Positions 17,494-25,798 of a DNA stretch of 64,000 bases are shown here, one piece after another. The translations under genes and the position numbers were made by a program. The notes below the pieces were generated by a model. That model was not told the origin of the DNA. It did not search any database and worked only from the letters and a program-made list of their open reading frames with translations. The stretch is from Bacteroidota bacterium (lineage in GTDB: Bacteria > Bacteroidota > Bacteroidia > Sphingobacteriales > Sphingobacteriaceae), in the NCBI GenBank assembly GCA_018266915.1, contig JAFDZM010000097.1, positions 1 through 64,000 of the forward strand, given 5' to 3'. Numbering within the stretch: position 1 is the first letter of the stretch; each line of letters starts with the position of its first letter.

Positions 17494-17511
17494 AATTAGT
17501 TTGCACTAATT
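17494..17511. promoter_or_regulatory. 18-bp palindrome upstream of an ECF sigma gene
   Basis: AATTAGT-TTGC-ACTAATT is a perfect dyad with 7-base arms and a 4-base spacer. It lies 68 bases before the ECF sigma start at 17579. It has the same N4-spaced layout as the operator array at 25799. It is a candidate regulator site; the protein is unknown. Confidence 0.45.
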
Positions 17512-17578
17512 TTATATAGGATGCAATAACATTCGTATTTCCATAAGCGAATGAAAAATTTTATTTTGCCGGTCTGAA

Positions 17579-18148
17579 ATGAGCTTTTTTAGCAAACCAG
17601 TTAAAACCAACGATACTGACGACGAAGTGCAACTGAGTAATTACCGCAAAAGCGGTGATGTTGCTGTACTTGGTAAGTTGTTTGAACAATATGTATCTTT
17701 AATATACGGTGTTTGCCTAAAATACCTTAAGGATGAGGAAGATGCCAAGGATGCTGTAATGGGCATTTTTGAAGAACTGATTATAAAAGTAAAACAACAC
17801 GAGATAAAGCAATTCAGAAGCTGGGTATATGTACTAAGCCGTAACCATTGTTTGATGAAATTGAGGGCCGGAAAGCGGGTTGAAGAAATTTCTTTGGACG
17901 AGGTTATGGAATTTACCCCCTTTTTGCATCCTGAAGAAAGCAACAGAGAAGAAGCTATGAAAGCTTTGGAACGCTGCATGGAGAAATTAAACCCCGTGCA
18001 GAAACAAAGCATCGATTTGTTTTATTTAAAAGAGAAATGCTACAAAGAAATAGCCGAAATAACCGGTTTTACTTTGAATGACGTGAAAAGTTACATCCAG
18101 AACGGGAAGCGTAACCTGAAAATATGTTTGGAGAGAAGCAGTGGATAG
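17579..18148 (+). CDS. ECF-type RNA polymerase sigma factor
   Basis: 189 residues. Region 2: FEQYVSLIYGVCLKYLKDEEDAKDAVMGIFEELI at about residues 35-70, then FRSWVYVLSRNHCLMKLR. Region 4: NPVQKQSIDLFYLKEKCYKEIAEITGFTLNDVKSYIQNGKRNLKI at about 138-183. Its stop overlaps the GTG start of the next gene by 8 bases, indicating a sigma/anti-sigma pair. The start ATG at 17579 follows an AT-rich promoter region that includes a perfect palindrome at 17494-17511. The input signal is unknown. Confidence 0.9.
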   Translation: MSFFSKPVKTNDTDDEVQLSNYRKSGDVAVLGKLFEQYVSLIYGVCLKYLKDEEDAKDAVMGIFEELIIKVKQHEIKQFRSWVYVLSRNHCLMKLRAGKRVEEISLDEVMEFTPFLHPEESNREEAMKALERCMEKLNPVQKQSIDLFYLKEKCYKEIAEITGFTLNDVKSYIQNGKRNLKICLERSSG

Positions 18149-19475
18149 AGTGGACGACATAATTCAGATCAGGAAGTACCTAAACGGGGAGCTTAATGCC
18201 CGTGCTATGCATGAGCTGGAACGCCGTGCCCTGGATGATCCATTCCTCGCGGATGCACTGGAAGGATTTGAAACCGCCCCCAATAATCAGCAAGTCAATC
18301 TGGCCGAACTGACTGATCGCTTGCATCAACGTACCGAAAAGAAAGTAAGGAAAAAAATCATTCCGTGGATACCGTTATCAGCTGCTGCATCTATCATAGT
18401 AGTATTAGGTGCCGGCATTTGGTTTTTTACTAACCGTGGCGATAAGACCGAAGCTAAACGCGTAGTAGCTCAGGATGTGGTTGCAAAGAAGCAGGAAACA
18501 CCCGTAGCTTCTAATTCATCTGTTGCAGCAGATACCTTAAAGGTTGAAAAAGATAAGGTGATAGCTCAAACGTCAGCGCAAAGAGTTGTTAAAGCAGACA
18601 AAGAAGTAGTAAAAAAGCCAAATGCAACAGTAAAGCAAGCTCCTGTACAGGCAGATTTTAATAAAAAAATCGCTTCTAATGATGACTTGTCTGTAGCGAA
18701 GGCCAATGCGCCGGTTACTACCGACCAATCACCGAATTCGGATAAACTAAAAGCTGGTTATGAATATGGATACCTAAGCCCTAAAAAAGATTCCGTAGGC
18801 GCTAACGACATGCTGGTTAGCGATATATCTAAGAAAAAGGCAGCCAACGCAACTACAGCTAAACACAAGGGTTTGCCATCAACAGCAACTTTATTACAAA
18901 GCCGTGTTGACGGTGTAAATGTAAATCCGGATGACAGCCACACTATTACAGGTACCGTCGTTGGTGACGGCGGATTGCCTATTACCGGTGCAACAGTAAA
19001 GGTGCAGGGCCGTAATTTCGGAGCAGTTACTGATGCAAATGGGAAATTTACACTCCAGGATGTTCCTAAGGGACAAACACTTTCCGTAAACTATATTGGT
19101 TACAGTGGGAAAAAGGTAAAAGCTGACCAGGATTCCATGCGTATCAGTTTAGACCCTGCCAACAGTTCATTAGCCGAGGTAGTAGTAACTAAAGAAACTG
19201 AAACCACCGCTCAGAACGCCCATCCCCGCGATGGCTGGAAGTCTTTTAATGATTACCTGGATAAAAATGCGCAATCACCCGACGGAAAAACCGGGAAGGA
19301 AAAAGTATCCTTTACCGTCGCCCCCGATGGCAGCCTCAGCCAGTTTAAGGTTATAAAAAGCCTGAGCGACGATGCTGATAAGAAAGCTATTTCACTAATC
19401 AGTGGCGGACCGGCCTGGGTTGGGAATGCTGATGGGAAGGCTAAAGAGGTGACGGTTACGGTGAAGTTTCATTAA
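18141..19475 (+). CDS. Membrane anti-sigma-like protein with CarboxypepD_reg and TonB C-terminal domains
   Basis: 444 residues starting at GTG 18141 (a second GTG at 18150 is possible). The N-terminal cytoplasmic part (IQIRKYLNGELNARAMHELERRALDDPFLADAL) resembles anti-sigma domains. One TM helix lies at about residues 75-95. A Lys/Ala/Val-rich linker spans about 100-260, as in TonB proteins. A CarboxypepD_reg-like beta domain (ITGTVVGDGGLPITGATV ... LSVNYIGYSGKKV) lies at about 268-350. The last 85 residues resemble a TonB C-terminal energy-transducer domain (VSFTVAPDGSLSQFKV). It is coupled to the ECF sigma gene by an 8-base overlap. It likely senses a periplasmic or outer-membrane state; this is inferred. 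Confidence 0.8.
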   Translation: MDRVDDIIQIRKYLNGELNARAMHELERRALDDPFLADALEGFETAPNNQQVNLAELTDRLHQRTEKKVRKKIIPWIPLSAAASIIVVLGAGIWFFTNRGDKTEAKRVVAQDVVAKKQETPVASNSSVAADTLKVEKDKVIAQTSAQRVVKADKEVVKKPNATVKQAPVQADFNKKIASNDDLSVAKANAPVTTDQSPNSDKLKAGYEYGYLSPKKDSVGANDMLVSDISKKKAANATTAKHKGLPSTATLLQSRVDGVNVNPDDSHTITGTVVGDGGLPITGATVKVQGRNFGAVTDANGKFTLQDVPKGQTLSVNYIGYSGKKVKADQDSMRISLDPANSSLAEVVVTKETETTAQNAHPRDGWKSFNDYLDKNAQSPDGKTGKEKVSFTVAPDGSLSQFKVIKSLSDDADKKAISLISGGPAWVGNADGKAKEVTVTVKFH

Positions 19476-19490
19476 GAGCCTCTAAAAACA

Positions 19491-19625
19491 CGTCATTGCG
19501 AGGAACGAAGCAATCTCTGCACAGGACATTTAACGGAGCACAATTTTTAAACTGAACGTTCCTTAACAACATCCTTTCTCCCTGATCTGCATAGCATAGA
19601 GATTGCTTCGTTCCTCGCAATGACG
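19491..19625. repeat. REP-like element with perfect 28-bp inverted arms
   Basis: The arm at 19491-19518 (starting CGTCATTGCGAGG) is the exact reverse complement of 19598-19625, with 79 bases between. The sequence type, GTCATTGCGAGGAACGAAGCAATC, is one I know as a recurrent intergenic repeat in many genomes. It lies between convergent genes (the TonB-like transducer and DUF4197). No transposase is nearby. Confidence 0.8.
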
Positions 19626-19642
19626 CTTGATTTGTGGTAACC

Positions 19643-20377
19643 TCAATTACCCTTCTTTTTATCTGCAAAATCAAACACCTTTTGCAATAACGGCGTCGAT
19701 CTTGCCGCAGGTAAATTCTTGCGAATTTTTAATTCCTCTTGAGCGATCTCGACAAATAAACCATCGATGGTTTTTTGGGTAGCGTAATCGGTAATGTCCG
19801 GGTTGAGGTGCTTTACGAATGGCAATTTATTGTACTCGCCAGCAGCGGTACCATAGTATTTGGTAGCACCAACTTTATCAAGGCTAACTTTTATCGTCGG
19901 TTTAAACTTGGCTGCCAGTGCAGCACTGGTTGTCTTTTTAAAATATTGGGTTGCAGCGTCCTGTTTGCCTAATAGAATTCCCGATACGTCCTGGATAGTC
20001 ATCTTTTTAATCGCATCGATGAAAATTGGCTTGGCATCTTTAACCGCGTCTTCGGCAGCACGGTTTAATGAGAGAATCACGTTATCACAAAGCTTATTCA
20101 TCCCCATACCGCGCAATGTTTTTTCAACTTTTTGTGCTTCTGGCGGGAAAAGTATTTTAACAGCGGCATTTCCGAAGAAACCATTTACGGCAGATAGCTG
20201 GTCGGAGCTCTTAGCCGTGCCCTGTTGCAGAGCCTGTTTAAGGGCATTGCCTATCTCGAGATTTGAGGGGATAATTTGCGGATAAAGACCAGTTTCAGGA
20301 GCGGGTTTATAAGTGTCAAAACTGCTTAAACTGACAGCAACGATTAGCAGGGGCAATAAAATAAATGCTCTTTTCAT
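19643..20377 (-). CDS. Secreted DUF4197 family protein
   Basis: 244 residues. A signal peptide covers about residues 1-20. The body matches DUF4197: LEIGNALKQALQQGT near the start, VKILFPPEAQKVEKTLRGMGMNKLCD in the middle, then LNRAAEDAVKDAKPIF, and a C-terminal NPDITDYATQKTIDGLFVEIAQEELKIRKN block. It is all-helical and probably periplasmic. Function is unknown. It ends next to the REP-like element and begins 31 bases from the end of the phosphate transporter gene on the same strand, so it may be the last gene of the phosphate operon. Confidence 0.88.
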   Translation of the reverse strand: MKRAFILLPLLIVAVSLSSFDTYKPAPETGLYPQIIPSNLEIGNALKQALQQGTAKSSDQLSAVNGFFGNAAVKILFPPEAQKVEKTLRGMGMNKLCDNVILSLNRAAEDAVKDAKPIFIDAIKKMTIQDVSGILLGKQDAATQYFKKTTSAALAAKFKPTIKVSLDKVGATKYYGTAAGEYNKLPFVKHLNPDITDYATQKTIDGLFVEIAQEELKIRKNLPAARSTPLLQKVFDFADKKKGN

Positions 20378-20407
20378 AGGATTGTTAATTAAAATTTTGC
20401 CGTAAAA

Positions 20408-21418
20408 TTAACCTATTGCCCGCAGTAAGGCAAATACACCAGCCGCAATAAGCCCCGAAACCGGTATGGTTATGATCCACGCCCAAACCAGGTTAATAGT
20501 TACGCCCCAGCGCACGGCGGAAAGACGTTTAGTTAACCCAACACCAATAATAGAGCCTGTTATGGTATGCGTAGTTGAAACCGGTATGCCAAAATGTTCA
20601 GTAAAAAATAAGGTGATTGCTCCCGCAGTTTCAGCACTTACACCCTCCAATGGAGTGATTTTAGTGATACGTGCGCCCATGGTTTTTACGATCTTCCAAC
20701 CGCCTGACAGTGTACCCAAAGCGATGGCTGTGTAGCAGGCCAACGGTATCCAGTCGGGCATGTGACTGCCGGATGGGATTACTTTAGCAGCAATTAATGC
20801 TACGTAGATAATACCCATTACTTTTTGCGCATCGTTACCACCGTGGGCAAAGCTTAAGGCCGCAGATGATAATAACTGCAATCTTTTGAACCATTTTTCG
20901 GCTGTAGATGGCCTTGAGTTTTTGCTCAGATGCAATACAATAATGGTTACAATATAGGCTATAATTAGCCCAATAAATGGTGCCAGAACAATATAAGCAA
21001 CGATTTTTAAAATGTAGCCCATATTAACAGCAGTCATTGCATGCGCACCCATATACAAAGCATTGGTAATGCCGGCTCCTGCAAAACCACCGATCAGGGT
21101 ATGTGATGAACTGGATGGAATGCCAAACCACCAGGTGATCAAATTCCAGCTGATAGCGGCTATCAGGCCAGCCAGCAATACTGGTATGGTAACAAAGTGT
21201 TCGACAACGATCTTGGATACTGTATTGGCTACTTTGTGGTCTTTAATAAAGAAAAATACGATGAAATTAAAGGCAGCTGCCCAAAGGACCGCTTGAAAAG
21301 GGCTCAATACCTTTGTAGAAACTATAGTAGCTATGGAATTGGCTGCATCGTGGAAGCCATTGGTATAGTCAAATAATAACGCTAGACAAATTACTACAAC
21401 CAGTGATGAGGTGACCAT
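20408..21418 (-). CDS. PiT family inorganic phosphate transporter
   Basis: 336 residues, about ten membrane helices. The PiT signature occurs twice: DYTNGFHDAANSIATIVSTKVLSPFQA at the N-terminus and SFAHGGNDAQKVMGIIYVALIA near residue 195. The C-terminal half has GIPVSTTHTITGSIIGVG. It imports phosphate with a cation as a low-affinity carrier. It lies 9 bases downstream of the DUF47/PhoU-like gene, the classic pairing in which the DUF47 protein modulates the transporter. A candidate PHO-like element controls the two-gene unit. Confidence 0.93.
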   Translation of the reverse strand: MVTSSLVVVICLALLFDYTNGFHDAANSIATIVSTKVLSPFQAVLWAAAFNFIVFFFIKDHKVANTVSKIVVEHFVTIPVLLAGLIAAISWNLITWWFGIPSSSSHTLIGGFAGAGITNALYMGAHAMTAVNMGYILKIVAYIVLAPFIGLIIAYIVTIIVLHLSKNSRPSTAEKWFKRLQLLSSAALSFAHGGNDAQKVMGIIYVALIAAKVIPSGSHMPDWIPLACYTAIALGTLSGGWKIVKTMGARITKITPLEGVSAETAGAITLFFTEHFGIPVSTTHTITGSIIGVGLTKRLSAVRWGVTINLVWAWIITIPVSGLIAAGVFALLRAIG

Positions 21419-21427
21419 TCAGCGAAA

Positions 21428-22078
21428 TTAGGCGTTTTTAACTAAAATTGATTCCATTACGTTTGCTGCATCCTCACAACGGTCAGTCGCGGTTTCTAAT
21501 GCTGCCAATATCTCTTTATATTTTATTAAGCGGATAGCGTCAGTTTCATACAGGAAAAGGTCGGCCACAGCGCGGTCAAATACATAATCAGCCTGGTTCT
21601 CTACGCTGTTTATCCTGATGCACGAGTCAGCTATATTTCTTACATTTTTAAGGTCTTTTAACTCTCGAACCGCTTTTTCCAGATCTTGCGCAGCTTGTAG
21701 TATCAGTTCGCATAATTTACGGATATGGTCATTGTAATCGTCAATTCTATACAGGCTCATTCTGTTGGCAGCGCCCTGTATAAAGTCGGCAACGTCATCA
21801 ATAGCAGTAGCTAACGAGTGAATATCTTCACGGTCGAATGGGGTGATAAAGTTTTTACCAAGTTCCAGGTAAATCTGGTGAGTCAGCTCGTCTCCTTTGT
21901 TCTCCAGCTTATCAATCTGTTTAAAAAGATCTTCGCGGGTAACCGAATCGGGTGAATTTACAGCATCCACCAATATGACCGACATAATTACCACATTATT
22001 TGCCGCCTGTTCGAATAATGGGAAGAATATTTTTTTGTCTTTAGGAACAAAATATTGGAAGATGCTATTCAGTGACAT
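21428..22078 (-). CDS. DUF47 family (PhoU-like) regulator of phosphate transport
   Basis: 216 residues, predicted all-helical. Motifs expected for DUF47/PhoU-like proteins are visible: FFPLFEQAANNVV near residue 20, LENKGDELTHQIYLEL near 75, TPFDREDIHSLATAIDDVADFI near 97, and ATDRCEDAANVMESILVK at the end. Acidic residues in these helices usually bind metal ions. It is cytoplasmic and coupled with the PiT gene that follows after 9 bases. Its promoter has an exact TAnnTTTG box and a tandem GTTAACATT repeat in place of the -33 element. This points to phosphate-dependent control. Confidence 0.92.
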   Translation of the reverse strand: MSLNSIFQYFVPKDKKIFFPLFEQAANNVVIMSVILVDAVNSPDSVTREDLFKQIDKLENKGDELTHQIYLELGKNFITPFDREDIHSLATAIDDVADFIQGAANRMSLYRIDDYNDHIRKLCELILQAAQDLEKAVRELKDLKNVRNIADSCIRINSVENQADYVFDRAVADLFLYETDAIRLIKYKEILAALETATDRCEDAANVMESILVKNA

Positions 22079-22125
22079 TTGATATGCATTAGGGCCTTTT
22101 ACGACCTGTTTATATTAAATTTTTG

Positions 22126-22133
22126 CAAAGATA
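22126..22133 (-). promoter_or_regulatory. DUF47-pit operon -7 box
   Basis: Minus-strand TATCTTTG (22133 to 22126) fits TAnnTTTG exactly. It lies about 50 bases before the DUF47 ATG. No TTG is present at the -33 distance; that place is taken by the tandem repeat at 22142-22161. Confidence 0.7.
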
Positions 22134-22141
22134 ATGTTTGT

Positions 22142-22161
22142 AATGTTAACATAATGTTAAC
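22142..22161 (-). promoter_or_regulatory. PHO-box-like tandem repeat upstream of DUF47-pit
   Basis: On the minus strand GTTAACATT occurs twice with an 11-base period (22161-22153 and 22150-22142). The spacing and the TTAACA word resemble known PhoP/PhoB boxes (11-bp direct repeats). The same bases also form the palindrome GTTAACAT-A-ATGTTAAC (22145-22161). The repeats would sit roughly at -22 to -41 from the transcript start, the position of an activator site. The regulator is inferred, not shown. Confidence 0.5.
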
Positions 22162-23221
22162 TATTGAATGCCGGAATTACCGGAAATGGCAACCCTTGTT
22201 TCGACTTTTGCAGGGTAAAACCGAAAGTTGAGCCTAATCCATCCGTGCTTCTTACGTTAATAGTTTGGTCGTGCGCCTCGATAATATGTTTCACAATAGC
22301 AAGACCAAGACCGGAGCCGCCAATTTGTCTTGAACGACTGGTATCTGTCCTGAAAAACCGCTCAAACAAACGCGGCAGATACTTTTCCTCAATGCCTATG
22401 CCGTCGTCAGTTACCTCCACCAGTACCTGGTCGTGAAGTTCAAACAAGCTTACAGAAGTACTGCCATCTTCTTTGCCATACTTGAATGAGTTGTCGATCA
22501 GGTTAACCAATACCTGCCTGATCTTTTCCCTGTCGGCGCTTACCAATATAGGCTCATCATATTTTTGCTTAAAAACCAGCTTAATCTTGTGCTCTTTTGC
22601 TTTCAGTTCCAATGATTCAAATACTTCTTTGATCAGATCGTTGATCTTGAACTTGGTGTAGTTGATCGGTATCTCTCCTGTTTCCAATTTCGATATTTCG
22701 TCAAGGTCTTTAATCAGGTAGCTCAGCCTATCCACATTCTTCGATGCTTTTTCAAGGAATTGCATGGCCATGTCGGTATCCTCAAATTCATCATCCATAA
22801 TGGCGTCGATATAGCCTTGAATAGCAAATAACGGAGTTTTAAATTCGTGTGAAATGTTCGATAAAAAATCGCGCCTGAATTTTTCCTGCCTGCGCAATTC
22901 ATCAATCTCTGATTTTTTCTGGCGTGCCCATTCCTGTACTTCGTGTTCTACATCGTTTATTGGGTCGGCGCTAACGTGTTCCCCCAATGCATCGCGCAGG
23001 TCGCGGCCAAGCTTCAGGTTGTGGATCAGTTTATAGATGATCTTAATCTTGGAATAGATATACTTTTCGAGCAGAATGTAAAAGGTGACAAAGCTGATAA
23101 GCAAGGTTAATCCAAAAGTAACGGACATATCATACCAGCTATGCTTAAAGTAATAATTGACAGCCGAGACGGTAATAGCAACCGCCAAAGCATTTATAAA
23201 AACAAGTACACGCAATTTCAT
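22157..23221 (-). CDS. Sensor histidine kinase, PhoR-like
   Basis: 354 residues. Two membrane helices lie at about residues 5-24 and 33-52 with a very short periplasmic loop, so sensing is probably within the membrane or through a partner. The H box is RDFLSNISHEFKTPLFAIQGYIDAI near residue 120. Next come N box LVNLIDNSFKYG, G1 DDGIGIEEKYLPRLFERFFR and G2 GGSGLGLAIVKHIIEAH. No PAS domain is visible. It lies directly upstream of the DUF47-pit operon on the same strand, and its 3' end overlaps that operon's PHO-like repeat. The cognate response regulator is absent from the window. Confidence 0.88.
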   Translation of the reverse strand: MKLRVLVFINALAVAITVSAVNYYFKHSWYDMSVTFGLTLLISFVTFYILLEKYIYSKIKIIYKLIHNLKLGRDLRDALGEHVSADPINDVEHEVQEWARQKKSEIDELRRQEKFRRDFLSNISHEFKTPLFAIQGYIDAIMDDEFEDTDMAMQFLEKASKNVDRLSYLIKDLDEISKLETGEIPINYTKFKINDLIKEVFESLELKAKEHKIKLVFKQKYDEPILVSADREKIRQVLVNLIDNSFKYGKEDGSTSVSLFELHDQVLVEVTDDGIGIEEKYLPRLFERFFRTDTSRSRQIGGSGLGLAIVKHIIEAHDQTINVRSTDGLGSTFGFTLQKSKQGLPFPVIPAFNS

Positions 23222-23293
23222 ACAAGTAAAGTTACGACTTGTATATTATTACGCGCTCTGCATAAGCGTAAGATGATGTTAAATTATGATTAA

Positions 23294-23830
23294 TTATTTG
23301 CTGGTAGACACATCTATTGAGATAGTTACGTCGTTGGACATCACCATGCTTCTCCCGCCGACGCCGTAATCGGTACGTTTTATTTTAAATGAGCCTTTAA
23401 ATTCCCCGTCGTTGCTGTTTTCAGTATAGGTAAAAGGAACTTGTACCTGGTTGGTCTTATCCTTTATGGTCAGATTGAAAGTCCCGGTATAATTATTACC
23501 GCTGTTATGCTTAAATGAAACTGATTTCATTTTGATCTCGGGGTATTTATCTGCGTCAAAATAACTGTCGCTTTTTAAATGATGATCGCGGGTTTCATTA
23601 TCGGTATTGATCGTGTTAGCTTGAACTGACGCTTCGATACTACTAGTTTCCAAATGCGCCGGGTCAAAATTTATATCAGCCTTAAGACCGCTGAAATTAC
23701 CGCCAATGTTAATGCCAAGATTTTTTATCTGGAAAGTAACAGCAGATTTGATAATAGTTTGTTTGGCTATATAAGTAAAAGCTAAGCCGGAGAAGATTGC
23801 CAATAAAAAGATGGCAGCTATTTTTTTCAT
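23294..23830 (-). CDS. YceI family secreted protein
   Basis: 178 residues from the ATG at 23830. An upstream in-frame codon at 23854 would lie inside the -7 box, so the later start is preferred. A signal peptide covers about residues 1-24. The YceI beta-barrel pattern is clear: VTFQIKNLGINIGGNFSGL, then FDPAHLETSSIEASVQANTINT, DHHLKSDSYFDADKYPEIKMKS and a C-terminal FKIKRTDYGVGG. YceI proteins bind amphiphilic or isoprenoid molecules in the periplasm. It stands alone with its own TAnnTTTG promoter. The ligand is unknown. Confidence 0.92.
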   Translation of the reverse strand: MKKIAAIFLLAIFSGLAFTYIAKQTIIKSAVTFQIKNLGINIGGNFSGLKADINFDPAHLETSSIEASVQANTINTDNETRDHHLKSDSYFDADKYPEIKMKSVSFKHNSGNNYTGTFNLTIKDKTNQVQVPFTYTENSNDGEFKGSFKIKRTDYGVGGRSMVMSNDVTISIDVSTSK

Positions 23831-23851
23831 AATGTTATATAAACGACGTTT

Positions 23852-23859
23852 CAAACATA
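23852..23859 (-). promoter_or_regulatory. yceI-like gene -7 box
   Basis: Minus-strand TATGTTTG (23859 to 23852) matches TAnnTTTG and ends 21 bases before the ATG at 23830. It overlaps the alternative upstream start at 23854 and so decides the start. Confidence 0.65.
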
Positions 23860-23908
23860 ATAATATGTATCCTAATATTTTTTACCTTAGTAGTATCAAA
23901 ACCTTATC

Positions 23909-24427
23909 ATGGAAAAAGAAGAATTGTCATTTAGCCCATTACGCCCCATTCTATTTTTGATTTTTGTACCTCCTTTGATATATTTTTTTTCAGACCTATT
24001 AAATAGGGTTTCGACTGATATTTGGTTAGGGCTAATATTACTAATTCCAATTTGGAAAGAATTGAGAATTACGTTTTTGATGTTAACAAATAGACCTGCT
24101 GTTATTTTAACTGATGAGGCAATCACAATTACTGAAAGAGGCTACACGATCAAATGGACAGATATGAAGGATGTATATTTGGCCAATGATGGCAGTGCCA
24201 GCGGAGGAATAACAACTCCTAAAAACCGATATGTCATATTGAGGGTCAGAGAACCTGAAAAATATATTAAATCAATAAAAAATCCCTTTACAAGATATTA
24301 CCGCTGGTACACCAGAAATCTTTGGAGCCTTAGCCCGTTCGAAGTAAGCTTATCCCTTGTACGAGGCGATGACGACGAAATTTACCATACTATTTTAAGA
24401 TATTACCAAAACAATCGCGGCTTTTAA
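23909..24427 (+). CDS. Hypothetical membrane protein, 172 residues
   Basis: Two hydrophobic segments at about residues 12-30 and 38-58 are followed by a soluble domain with a PH-like look (AVILTDEAITITERGYTIKWTDMKDVYL..., then RYVILRVREPEKYI). Similar small proteins are annotated as STM3941-like, though I cannot confirm the match. The C-terminal part is rich in Tyr/Arg/Trp. It is convergent with the porin gene and overlaps its end by 4 bases. Composition is slightly more AT-rich than its neighbours. Function is unknown. Confidence 0.7.
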   Translation: MEKEELSFSPLRPILFLIFVPPLIYFFSDLLNRVSTDIWLGLILLIPIWKELRITFLMLTNRPAVILTDEAITITERGYTIKWTDMKDVYLANDGSASGGITTPKNRYVILRVREPEKYIKSIKNPFTRYYRWYTRNLWSLSPFEVSLSLVRGDDDEIYHTILRYYQNNRGF

Positions 24428-25737
24428 AACTCTACATGCGCCCTTATCCCAAATACATTAACCGGCCCGCGGTCTGCGTTATATGCTGGATGCAGAATAA
24501 ACTGGTAATCCGGTGTCAGCCAGAATTTTTGATGAAAGGGGTTGATCTTATAGTATAATTCTGCAATCATTTCTGGCGAATAATGCGGAAGCTGCCCGTC
24601 GCCGATGATGAACCCGTAACCGCCTGCAGCAAGATAAGCCCGGTGATCGGGCGATAGTCCGTTAGCAATAAATCCGATGCCAAGCTCGTCATCTTTCCGA
24701 TGCCAGCAGGTACCCTTGAGCACACCGCCAAAAGTAAGAGAACGATCAATTTCTGTAAAGAACCAGGTTTCAGTATGTCCGTCGTTGTAACTCGCTTTTG
24801 CAAATACACCAAAATCTTTGGTGATATATTGATCAGTATTGATCCCGAAACCGTACTTATGTCTTCCATAATGCAGTGTACTATCCACATCTGGCGCCGA
24901 CGGATTTTGTGAGATCGCCTGTCGGTAATTGCCGAATTTTCCATTATTAAGGAAAGTCAATATTCTTAAGGTTCCCTTTTGACCTTGTATAGAATAGCGT
25001 CTTTCGTACTCAATTGTTTCTGTATTAGCCTTCCCTATTTTGGTATCCCAGGTAGAGGAGTTAGCTTGTGTAACTACCATTGTAAAGGCAAAACGTAACG
25101 TCCAATTGGGCTGACCTAATTCGGCAACGCTTCCCAAAACATAACCGCGAGTATTGGCAGGATAATCCCAGGCAGCATTGTCCATCAACGCCCAATTCAT
25201 AAACTGTTCGCGCGGGTCATGACTGAAGTTATTACCGTCGAAGAAATCAGCCATACCAAACTTGCCAATTGTAAAAGAAAAATAGCGTTTGCTTTTCAGC
25301 CCTGCCATTTGATTATTGTCGTCGTCAATTGTGTCCTTATCCTTTCCCCACTCAAAATTTTGTTTGAAATACAGGCGACCGATATAGATCTTATTTTGTA
25401 CCCCACCCACCCTGAAAGTTTCGCCATTAGGAAAACCAGCAACACCTAACGTTTGGCTTAATCCTGCACCTCCAGATAATTCCGGATTAAAGTAAAACTC
25501 TGCGCCTTTCCATAACCGGGTAGCTGCAAAAAAAGTGGTAGTAATTGAAGTCTGGGTCTCTTCCTTGGTCAGCAAACTGTTTTGACCAGAATAGGGGGCA
25601 CTAAATGCGGGTTTATACTGGGTAATTATTGTTTGCTGAAAATGAAAATTATAACTCTGCTGCTTCACCGTGTCCTGAGCAAAGACAAGGCCGGAGGTTG
25701 TAAACAGAAATAATTGGATAAGTACTAACTTTTTCAT
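24424..25737 (-). CDS. OprB-like (carbohydrate-selective) porin
   Basis: 437 residues, signal peptide ending near residue 20 (FAQ). The body alternates short amphipathic strands and turns and ends with a terminal phenylalanine (RAHVEF), typical of outer-membrane barrels. Segments such as EFYFNPELSGGAGLSQTLGVAGFPNGE, FTIGKFGMADFFDGN and YLAAGGYGFIIGDGQLPHY fit the OprB family. Carbohydrate selectivity is only the family name; the substrate is unknown. Upstream lies a three-site operator array (25799-25860), and the gene next to it encodes a Fur-family repressor. Metal-responsive expression is therefore plausible. Confidence 0.82.
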   Translation of the reverse strand: MKKLVLIQLFLFTTSGLVFAQDTVKQQSYNFHFQQTIITQYKPAFSAPYSGQNSLLTKEETQTSITTTFFAATRLWKGAEFYFNPELSGGAGLSQTLGVAGFPNGETFRVGGVQNKIYIGRLYFKQNFEWGKDKDTIDDDNNQMAGLKSKRYFSFTIGKFGMADFFDGNNFSHDPREQFMNWALMDNAAWDYPANTRGYVLGSVAELGQPNWTLRFAFTMVVTQANSSTWDTKIGKANTETIEYERRYSIQGQKGTLRILTFLNNGKFGNYRQAISQNPSAPDVDSTLHYGRHKYGFGINTDQYITKDFGVFAKASYNDGHTETWFFTEIDRSLTFGGVLKGTCWHRKDDELGIGFIANGLSPDHRAYLAAGGYGFIIGDGQLPHYSPEMIAELYYKINPFHQKFWLTPDYQFILHPAYNADRGPVNVFGIRAHVEF

Positions 25738-25798
25738 GCGTTTGGGCGAAAATATATTTTCAGTTTTAAGGTAATGTTAACTATTTCAATCACTTAAT

